Positions 44,378-52,912 of a DNA stretch of 64,000 bases are shown one piece after another. The notes under the pieces were generated by a model. The model did no database searches. It saw only the letters and a list, made by a program, of their open reading frames with translations, and had not been told where the DNA came from. The position numbers and the translations under genes were made by a program. Numbering within the stretch: the stretch's first letter is position 1; every line of letters starts with the position of its first letter. Origin of the DNA: Persicaria tinctoria (taxonomy: Eukaryota; Streptophyta; Magnoliopsida; Caryophyllales; Polygonaceae); NCBI GenBank assembly GCA_037127255.1, contig JBANSL010000004.1:8928001-8992000 (forward strand), in the 5' to 3' direction.

Positions 44378-44639
44378 TGATAGTGTATATGTACACACGT
44401 ACACATATGAAATGTATCCAACTGCATTTATTTGAAAGAAATTTCATTTAATTGCAAAAACAACCCACTAAAATATAAGAATTATAATTGGCACAAATTA
44501 CGAATTTGAGTTTGATCAAAAGTATAAAATTAAACTCGTCAAATATTCTTTGCCAATAAATTCTAGTAGGTCAATCTCAAAAATCGGCTTCTAAATAAAA
44601 ACGGAGTCAAAACCTCAAATCAAGTTTCACAAAATATAA

Positions 44640-45400
44640 ACTTGGTTTCATAAAAGAACTACATAAGATTTGATTCCGCTTTGTCGGATATGTAGGAAAC
44701 CCGATACAAAGCTAAAACTCATTGGGTTCAATCATCAAACCACAAAATCAAATCTGTTCTAAAAAAGAACTACGTAAAGATTTGATACTCTTTTATGAGT
44801 TTCGTAGGAAATCCGGTATCAAATTCAATATATATTGGATTCAGTCGCCCATTTCAAATTAAATCAAATTGGTTCTCAAAAAGAACTACGGGTGATTTGA
44901 TCCCGTTTAAACGGGTACGTAGGTAGCTCGGCATAAAGCTTAAGCTCGTCAGGTACAATCACCAATCCAAAAAGAAATCAAATCGGTTTTCCGGATAGAA
45001 CTACGAAAATACTCGACACCGTAAAATCGGCTACGTAGGTAACTCGATATTAAATTCTAAAAATATATCGGGTACAGTCGTCAACCTCTAATTCCCTTTA
45101 AATGAATATGAGGTCAAACCAAAGCAAATTAAATTGGTTCGTTTTAGAACTACGGCTGATTTGATTCTCTTTTAAGAGACACGTAGGACACTCGATACAA
45201 AGCCAAGGCTCATCGAGTTCAATCGCCAAAAATAAATTCAAATTGTCTATTCTGATTCGATATAAAGTTCCTTCTCGTCGAGTTCAATCATCCCCCTCAA
45301 ATGATCTCATGATCAAACCCAAATACAAAATTCATTTTTGTCTCGAACTACGGTGACTTGATTCCACCAAGCATGTGGATATGTAGGAAACTCGGTGTAA
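44640..45400 (+). repeat. Tandem repeat with a covarying hairpin per unit
   Basis: Units of roughly 112-200 bp share GAACTACG, then TTGAT, then a small hairpin, then (T/A)ACGTAGG, then an ACTCGATA-type phrase. The hairpin arms differ between units but stay complementary (44675, 44787, 44902, 45019, 45166, 45363). The outer CTACG and CGTAG are also complementary. A further unit lies at 47101-47145, beyond the hAT insertion. Tandem repeats of this general kind occur in plant LTR retrotransposons, but no retrotransposon coding sequence is adjacent here. Confidence 0.85.
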
Positions 45401-45664
45401 ATCAAATTCTCACCGAGTCCAGTCACACCCAAACTTTCAAACAAATCTTTCAAAATTCATTTGTCGACTCTAGTCATCCCAAATGTCAAAATTTCCATCA
45501 TAGTCAAAGTGTCCACTCTAACTCGATACAAAGCTTCCACTCGCCGAGTTCGGTCACGACCAAAAATCAAAATCAAATTCCACCACCCCAAATTGACCTT
45601 TAAGTCAAAACAAATCAAATCAAAACAAATTAAACTCCACATCAAAATAAAAATCGTTTTCTAT

Positions 45665-46257
45665 TAGGGGTGTGCAGGAAAACCCGAAACCGAAAACACG
45701 ACACGAAAAAACACGAAACCGAAAAAACACGACACGATAATGACACGAACCAAAAAAACACGGCTCTAAACGGTTCGTGTTCGGGTCGGGCAAATCGCCT
45801 TGTCGGGTACCCGACACGAACCGTTTAATTTTTTTTTAATTATATAAGTAAAGCAATATAGTAGAAGTATTATATAATCCCTTGTGAAACAATAAATTGG
45901 AGTGGCTCAGCTGGTTTTGGACGGAAGCAATTAACATTAATGAGCTGCGAGGTAGAGGATCGAATCCCATATTCACCCTCTCTTTTGCTTTTTTTATTTT
46001 TTAAGTTTCCTTTATATATATATACTCTCTTTTCTATCCAAACCCTAAAAATCAACCACAAACAACCGCCTCCTCTCTTCAGTTGTCGCCTCCTCTCTTT
46101 CTCTCTCAGCAGGAGCAAGGCGAGTTGACGCCTCCTCTCTTTCTCTCAAGTCCGCTTTCTCCCTTAAGTGAAGAGCCTTCCCCCTCTCTCTAGCTGTTGG
46201 CAAGAGCAAGGCGAGTCGCCGTGTCTGAGTCATTGAATTTCTCCCTAAAGTGAAGAG

Positions 46258-46298
<41 letters not shown>

Positions 46299-46920
46299 GA
46301 GGAAGGTGAGTCGTCGACTTTCTCCCAAAAGTGTAGAGCCTGGCTGCGACAACAGTTCAATTTCTCCCTCTTTAACGGGACTCCAAATCGGCTTGAAGAG
46401 CCTGGCGAGAGGCGATTAATTGCGACTTCAGTTTCTCCCTCTTGAAATCTCCAGATCTGGCATCACAACTGCTCTTTAGTGGTCCGGCGAGGCAACGACT
46501 GTTCATTCATCAATCTCTATGGTATCGATTCAAGTTTTGATTTGTTTTCGACATCGGTTTATACTATAGATTTCTATTTTGTAGATCTGTTGATGGATTG
46601 GAATATCTAGGGTTAGGGTTTCCTTTTTTTTTTTGTAAATGTAAATGAAGATGTCATCTTTGTAGATCTGTGAATCTGTGATGGCTTTCTTATGTGTAGA
46701 TCTGTGAATCATGACAGCAGGGAAAAAAATTTTACAATTAAAATTTCAAACGGTTCGTGTCGGATAACCCGATATCCGACACGGATCCAATTAGTGTATT
46801 CGTATCGGATACCCGGTTCTAGGCGTGTCGTGTTCGGATTGGTGTTTTGCCCATAAACGGTTTCGGGTATCCGACACGGTTAACCGGTTCGTGTCGGATA
46901 CCCGATTATGAACACCCCTA
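45665..46920. mobile_element. Non-autonomous hAT-type transposon (1256 bp)
   Basis: Ends TAGGGGTGT and ACACCCCTA are perfect inverted repeats, flanked by the perfect 8 bp duplication TTTTCTAT (45657-45664 and 46921-46928). Subterminal regions at both ends are full of the words ACACGA/TCGTGT and ACCCGA/TCGGAT, likely transposase-binding repeats. The middle (about 46010-46510) has repeated phrases of the type AAGTGAAGAGCCT and GCAAGGCGAGT and looks like captured 5' leader sequence. A tRNA-like scrap lies at 45895-45975. No transposase. Confidence 0.93.
46259..46294. repeat. (CT)18 microsatellite
   Basis: Uninterrupted CT tract within the hAT element. Confidence 0.95.
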
Positions 46921-46928
46921 TTTTCTAT

Positions 46929-47250
46929 GCAAATGATAGGCGGGTTACTTGAGTTACCCTTCCGAGAAGGTGGGCTCAGGTTACTCAGGTGGAATGTTGT
47001 TCGAGCTACCCTTCGGAGAAGGTGGGCTTGGACTTCATCCTATGATGCAAACAAGAAAACGAAACCAAATTGAAACCAAACACAAAATTCAAAACAGTCT
47101 GAACTATACGTAAGGCTTGATTCTCTTCAAAGAGAAACGTAGGCAACCCGCTAAAATTCGGGTGCAGCCCAAATCACCAAAACCACCCAAATCTTGATAT
47201 CAATATGACTTCGAATCAAGAGGATAACCAAAAGGGGTCAAACTCAATTA
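46929..47250 (+). repeat. Continuation of the hairpin repeat after the hAT insertion
   Basis: Two short units carrying TACCCTTCCGAGAAGGTGGG and TACCCTTCGGAGAAGGTGGG (46955-47023) form CCTTC/GAAGG hairpins. A full GAACTA...ACGTAGG unit follows at 47101-47145 with stem TTCTC/GAGAA. Confidence 0.75.
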
Positions 47251-48719
47251 TTAATGTTTGGGAGTAAAAATTCGTGTTAAATTAAAATTGTATAAGCTCA
47301 TCAAATTATTTCTGTGAAGGCTCTCATGTGATACTTTTATATATTAAACATGAGTACAAATTGACGGACAGTGATTACAAGCAAATAAAGAGTACGCAAA
47401 ATGTGTTACATATCAAATACACCATTTTAACGTACTACAAGCTCATAAACTAAAGTATGCAAATTTAATACAATAGTCGAGCGTACCAAATGAAAAATAA
47501 AATAGTTAAAATATAGAGAGTGCAAAGCCCGTCAATTGGATGGCAGGTTTCTCGAAGGCCCTTGCTATTTAGAACACTAATTTTGTTTTTTAGAACAAAA
47601 ATTTACTGCCCCTAAAGTTGTAATAATTTACCCTCCAATTCTCTCAGCTCTCTTTCTCCCTCTCTGTACGCCTTCACGGTGGAACCTTTGCTCCTAAACT
47701 TCTCAATCAATAAGGAGAGATATAACAATTTAAATTTTTTTTGCTTCATTTTTATGTGGATTGTAATGATTCTTTCTTCTTTATATTTTATTTTACTATC
47801 GATTATAAATTCTTCATGAGAATGGCGAATTTGAAGGTTAGGGTTCCTTGATTAATTCAAAACCCTAAATCTCAAATTCGTGTTTAGTGCTGGATTCAAC
47901 CATGAAATTGGAAGCTAAAATTGATATTTGATCATAAAAGCTTGTTGATTGACTCAATGCTTTGTTGTTGTTTCTATACGCGATGTGTTTTCCTTTGGGA
48001 ACCGCTTCACCCCTGACGGAGACGACTTGCGGCGGCGTCTGGTGGTTGTTCGATCGGGGTGCCGGTGGCGATTGGTGGGGTTTGTCCTCTTCTGCCTTCG
48101 GGCACATGGAAGACATGTTCTTGCCACCGATTGTAAGCCATTGAAACAGGAAAGAAGATGATGATGCGCAGCCGCTGTCGCAATTTTTTATAAAAAAAAT
48201 TAGCTTTTTATCCCGATTCTATTAATACCCGACGTAAAAGGTGTTGCTTTTTAGCCCGATTATTTCTATACCCGGACTAAAAAACCTATTTTAAAAAAAA
48301 ATAGTCACAACGACCAAACTATAATATGATCGTTACGACCAGGACTGAGTGTGGTCATTACGACCAGATAGTCGTTGCGATCATATAGATATGCGCTAAA
48401 CGATAAAATGTCTCGCGCTAAATAGAAATATCACATGATGGTAAGTTGAAAATAACAAAACCCACCAAATTTAGTGGTGGGTATATATGATGCAATTTTA
48501 TGTTGGAGAGGTGTGTCAACGTACTGTCAAATCACACAATTTCTGCCTGCCAATTTTCTGTCTATGCGTAATTGCGTATGATGTGTTTCTTAATTGTTAG
48601 GTTAGATATGAATATACTCCGTATGATCTTCCAAAGTTCAAGTGACTAAAAATGTGAAAGCTACTGTTAATTAGGTTTATACGTCTAGATCGAGTTCAAG
48701 TGACTAAAACCAGGTTAGA
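47251..48719. other. Non-coding region between repeat array and LINE
   Basis: 47620-48150 has a pyrimidine-rich start and GC-rich part resembling a plant 5' leader, but no convincing protein. 48200-48300 contains TTTTTAGCCCGATT and TATACCCGGACTAAAAAA, which look like arms of a degraded DNA transposon. 48300-48390 repeats words such as ATCGTTACGACC and GTCATTACGACC. None of the ORFs is supported. Confidence 0.4.
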
Positions 48720-48790
48720 TATCATCACCACCTTTTTTTTTTTTTTTTTTTTTTTTTTGATTGGGTAAAAAATTCGGATGCGAATAATCG

Positions 48791-51700
48791 CTATCCGATA
48801 GCATCCTTACGGATGAGGTCAGCAAGACCTGGATCGGTGTATAGGGAAGGGTTAGCGGCAACATGAGTAAGGTGTGCAACCTTATCTGCTACACAGTTAC
48901 CATTACGAAGAATGTGAGAGAACGAGACTTCGTAAAACCCTGTAAGAAGTGAACTAATGTCTGACATTATTAGTTCGATTTCCCATGGACATTTGATACT
49001 ATTCTTGAGATAGTTAATGATTATGAGGGAGTCCCCCTCAATAATAATTTTGTTAATGTTTAGTTCTATTGCTTTCAATATTCCTGCTCTAAGAGCCACA
49101 GCCTCGGCCATCAGAGGTGTTTGGTTCCCAATTAGACTGCATCCCATTGCCTCTGGTAGTCCGTTATCATTTCTTATTACATATCCTATTGACCCTTGTC
49201 GATGAGTAGGGGCGGACCCATCGAAATTCAATTTCATTTTCCCGCTAGGCGGTTTCTTCCATTTGTCACTCTTTCTGTGCCTTACTGTTTTGTTCTGTGG
49301 TTTTTTGTGACTATTGAGATCACTGTCTCTTCTACTATTAAATTTTACTGCTTTGCTCCATGCATTCCTACCTGCTTCCACCTTTCTTAAGAATCCATCA
49401 ATATTGGGTAGTTTCTGCTGTTGGAAGATCCAATGATTTCGGATTAACCAAATAGTCCACCAGTGGAAAGCCATAGCTTGTTTTTCTTGGGAATTTAATT
49501 GTCCTGCAATAGTTGCTAATATTGGTCCAATTTTCCTAGATTTCTTAATACATTCGCTAATAGTATTTTTGACATTAGCCGAGAGGCCGGAGAAGAATAA
49601 TGAGTATTTACACTCAAAAAATAGGTGAGTAGCATCCTCTTCATGGTGATTGCAGACTGCACAGTAGGGAGGGACCGCTAAACCCTTTTTTGACAAGCGA
49701 GCTGCAGTCGGTAGTCCGTCATGACAAACTTTCCAAAGGAAGTTTTTAATTTTGGGAGGGGTATTAATTTTCCAAATCCATGTATTCTCGTCATCTTTCT
49801 GATTCATATGTTTTGTGTTAAATTTATATGCACTAGAAGTTGTAAACCATCCATTTTTATCCGGCCACCAGTACATTCTGTCTTGTATGTTATTTTTAGG
49901 TAAGGGTATGTCGGTTATCTGCTTAGCTGTATCAGTAGGCAAAACTAGTTTAAGTTTATCTAAACTCCATTCCCCATTAATGATGTATTGATCAACCGTT
50001 TCTTCAACATTGTACCTTCCTGATACTGTACACTGACTTTGTATGTCATTAATTGGAGCCCATTTGTCTTTCCAGAATTTTATGGTTTTTCCATCCCCTA
50101 CCGCCCAGGCTAGACCGTTCTTAAATGGCTTAATTAATTTTCTTAGCTGGGTCCATTGCCAGGAGGCGTTTCCTCTCTTCTCAAATTCTAGTAAATTTGT
50201 TGATTTTAGGTACTTATATTTAATAATTTTAACCCAACTATTATCAGGTTCTGCAATGATTTTCCACAGAAGCTTCATTTGAAGCGCTTCATTCATGTCC
50301 TTGGATTTTCTAAGACCCATGCCACCTTTAGATTTTGCTCTACAGACTTTATCCCAGCTTATTAGGGGTTTGTATTGAAGGTCTTTGTTCCAGAAGAAAG
50401 TTCTGTTTATCTTGTCTAGGTTTGAGAGTATTGAGACTGGGAGCATAAAGCTTTGCATGGAATATAGAGGTTTTGAGGCTAGATTTGAATTGATTAAAAC
50501 TGACCTACCATGTTGCGATAGAGCATCAGCTTTCCACTTAGTCAGCTGGTTTGTTGTTTTGCCAATGATTTCCTCAAACGTAGTTTTATTTACTCTTCCA
50601 TTCACGAAAGGACAACCCAAATATTTATCCAGTTTGATTTGTCTAGAGATGTTAAGGCAACCCTCCAACACAGGTATCCTTGTATCTGGAATACCAGGAG
50701 TACCTTGGAAAGCCGATTTATGGTAGTTGACCTTTTGTCCCGAAATTTGACAGTACTCATCAATAATAGTCTTCACTTTGCCACATGCCGTTAAATTTCC
50801 CTTAGAGAAAATAATAATGTCGTCGGCGAAAGCTAGAAAGGGAATTTTAGGACCAGAGTGGCCAAACCGGAATCCAATGCCAGACTGATCCAGATTGGAT
50901 TCCCAACTTAGCTTTCGAGCTAACACTTCCGCGCCTAGAATAAACAGAAACGGAGAGAGAGGATCGCCTTGCCTAATGCCTCTTGTTGGCCTGAACAGTT
51001 CTGTCGGGCCATTATTGACTAAAACGGAGAAAGATACCGTTGTTACACATTCCATGATTAAATCAATAAATTTTTTATCGAAGGCAAATTTCTTCAATAC
51101 CGATTCTGTGTAATGCCAATCTACCATGTCATATGCTTTTTCCATATCTAACTTGATAGCTAGCCAACCTTCTGAGCCCTTGCGAGTTTTGAAAGAGTGA
51201 AAAATCTCATGGGCTATGAGGATATTATCTTGAATAGCCCTATCCGAAACAAATGCCCCTTGAAAAGGATGTATTAGTTTTCCTATGACCTTTTTTAGAC
51301 GCTCCGTTAGAATCTTAGATATTATCTTATATACTGTCGAGCATAGGCTAATGGGTCTGTAGTCCTTAGTTTTTGCTGGGTTATCACATTTAGGAAGTAA
51401 GGTGATAAAGGTGTGGTTTACTTGTCGGAGCAATTTCCCCGTATGAAAGAAAGACTTAGTGGCTTTAATAACGTCGCCCCCAATGATATCCCAGTAAGTT
51501 TTATAGAATTCAGCTGTCATCCCATCGGGGCCAGGGGATTTATTGGCTCCTAAAGACCAAACTGCTTCCTTTATTTCTCCGTTAGATGGTTGGTTGCACA
51601 AGAACCTATTCTCATCCTCGGAAATAGATGGAGAAATAAGCTCAAGGTAGTTATTCAAGAGATTTGTATTGACTGGTTCTTTCGTAAATCTTTTGACAAA

Positions 51701-52912
51701 ATCGTTTCTAATTTCTGATCGAATGTTTTGTTCTCCACAAATTAGGGTTCCTGAATCAGAAGAAATATTTCTTATAATTTTTCTATTTCTTCTACCAGAA
51801 GCTACACGATGAAAGTAGGATGTGTTAGAATCAGCTAACTTGAGATGTTTGGATTTGGCTCTTTGACACCAGTATTCCCTTTGGAACTGGAGTAGCTTCT
51901 CTTTTTTGGAAATTAATTGTTTTTCTTTTGCCACATTCCTAAAATTTCTTAGACATTGTATCTTGACAAGCTCTCTCTCCACTTCCTGTACTTGCCTAAA
52001 GATGTTACCAAATGTAATTTTGTTCCACTCTTTGGCTTTTTCTTTCAATATTTTAGTTTTACAAACTAGTCTAAACATGGTTGTTCCCCTATGATTATTT
52101 CGCCAGACTTGTTTAACAATATTCCGAAAATCCTTTCTTTGAAGCCACATATTTTCAAATTTGAAAGGAGGTGGTCTAAAAGAATGTTCCGTGTTTAGAC
52201 TTAAAGAAATTGGACAGTGGTCGGAGGATGAAAAGGCACCGTTTACTGCTAAGAGATCAGGGAATTTTTCAAGAAACTCGTGTTGCACGAGGACCCGGTC
52301 AAGTTTCTCAAGGATGTTATCTTCCCCTTCCACCTTCTTCCTCCAAGTAAATTTGTTACCCGAGTACGGGATCTCCGAAAGTGAACATAGGTTCTTGAAT
52401 TGAGTTAATCTCGAGAATCTATAATAACTACTTGTTGCTCCACCCTCCTTTTCATCACTACAACAAATTTCGTTCAAATCCCCCATTACTAGGCATGGAA
52501 GGTGTTCCGTACTTATAATTGTTGTAAGACTATTCCAGAAAGCTTCTTTATCCACCGCATGAGGTGGGGCATATACGAAAAAAATGACACCCGTGAAGTT
52601 CTTATCTATACTTGAATATTTAACTTTAATAACTCTTGGCATTATTATTTCCACCTCGATTGATTCGTTTAGCAAGTGAGTCTCATTCCAGAGTAAACCG
52701 ATACCACCCGATCTGCCGTTTCCAATTGACCATATTGATTTATTAAAACCACTCGATTGCCAAACCTTATCCAGTGGGATTTTGTCAGTTCTAATCTCCG
52801 CTATGGCCATTAGCGAGACGTGTTCGTTTATTCGTAATGCTTTGAGATCTGTCCATAGATTAGGGCTCCCTAATCCCCTAATGTTCCAGAAGCAGATTTT
52901 CATAATAACCAT
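48791..52912 (-). CDS. LINE ORF2: endonuclease, reverse transcriptase, zinc-binding and RNase H
   Basis: Uninterrupted 1373-codon frame. Domains by rough residue: APE-type endonuclease 1-235 (MKICFWNIRGLG near the start, VMGDLNEICC, SSSDHCPISL at about 227); reverse transcriptase about 430-760 (SPGPDGM at about 459, RPISLCSTVYKIISKIL, LDMEKAYDMVDW, RGIRQGDPLSPFLFI, catalytic FADD at about 694); zinc-binding RVT domain about 1050-1130 (CAVCNHHEEDATHLFFEC); RNase H from about 1220 (KLNFDGSAP with the first catalytic Asp, IIIEGDS). It nicks target DNA and copies its own RNA there. Two starts are possible: ATG 52912, or ATG 52903, which overlaps the ORF1 stop as ATGA and gives the usual MKICFWNIRG start. 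No missing catalytic residue seen. Confidence 0.95.
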   Translation of the reverse strand: MVIMKICFWNIRGLGSPNLWTDLKALRINEHVSLMAIAEIRTDKIPLDKVWQSSGFNKSIWSIGNGRSGGIGLLWNETHLLNESIEVEIIMPRVIKVKYSSIDKNFTGVIFFVYAPPHAVDKEAFWNSLTTIISTEHLPCLVMGDLNEICCSDEKEGGATSSYYRFSRLTQFKNLCSLSEIPYSGNKFTWRKKVEGEDNILEKLDRVLVQHEFLEKFPDLLAVNGAFSSSDHCPISLSLNTEHSFRPPPFKFENMWLQRKDFRNIVKQVWRNNHRGTTMFRLVCKTKILKEKAKEWNKITFGNIFRQVQEVERELVKIQCLRNFRNVAKEKQLISKKEKLLQFQREYWCQRAKSKHLKLADSNTSYFHRVASGRRNRKIIRNISSDSGTLICGEQNIRSEIRNDFVKRFTKEPVNTNLLNNYLELISPSISEDENRFLCNQPSNGEIKEAVWSLGANKSPGPDGMTAEFYKTYWDIIGGDVIKATKSFFHTGKLLRQVNHTFITLLPKCDNPAKTKDYRPISLCSTVYKIISKILTERLKKVIGKLIHPFQGAFVSDRAIQDNILIAHEIFHSFKTRKGSEGWLAIKLDMEKAYDMVDWHYTESVLKKFAFDKKFIDLIMECVTTVSFSVLVNNGPTELFRPTRGIRQGDPLSPFLFILGAEVLARKLSWESNLDQSGIGFRFGHSGPKIPFLAFADDIIIFSKGNLTACGKVKTIIDEYCQISGQKVNYHKSAFQGTPGIPDTRIPVLEGCLNISRQIKLDKYLGCPFVNGRVNKTTFEEIIGKTTNQLTKWKADALSQHGRSVLINSNLASKPLYSMQSFMLPVSILSNLDKINRTFFWNKDLQYKPLISWDKVCRAKSKGGMGLRKSKDMNEALQMKLLWKIIAEPDNSWVKIIKYKYLKSTNLLEFEKRGNASWQWTQLRKLIKPFKNGLAWAVGDGKTIKFWKDKWAPINDIQSQCTVSGRYNVEETVDQYIINGEWSLDKLKLVLPTDTAKQITDIPLPKNNIQDRMYWWPDKNGWFTTSSAYKFNTKHMNQKDDENTWIWKINTPPKIKNFLWKVCHDGLPTAARLSKKGLAVPPYCAVCNHHEEDATHLFFECKYSLFFSGLSANVKNTISECIKKSRKIGPILATIAGQLNSQEKQAMAFHWWTIWLIRNHWIFQQQKLPNIDGFLRKVEAGRNAWSKAVKFNSRRDSDLNSHKKPQNKTVRHRKSDKWKKPPSGKMKLNFDGSAPTHRQGSIGYVIRNDNGLPEAMGCSLIGNQTPLMAEAVALRAGILKAIELNINKIIIEGDSLIIINYLKNSIKCPWEIELIMSDISSLLTGFYEVSFSHILRNGNCVADKVAHLTHVAANPSLYTDPGLADLIRKDAIG

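Noticed and set aside
44640..45400. Possible CRISPR-like array because of repeated GAACTACG...ACGTAGG units.
   Set aside because: Units are imperfect, spacing is uneven, there are no unique spacers, and the genome is a plant.
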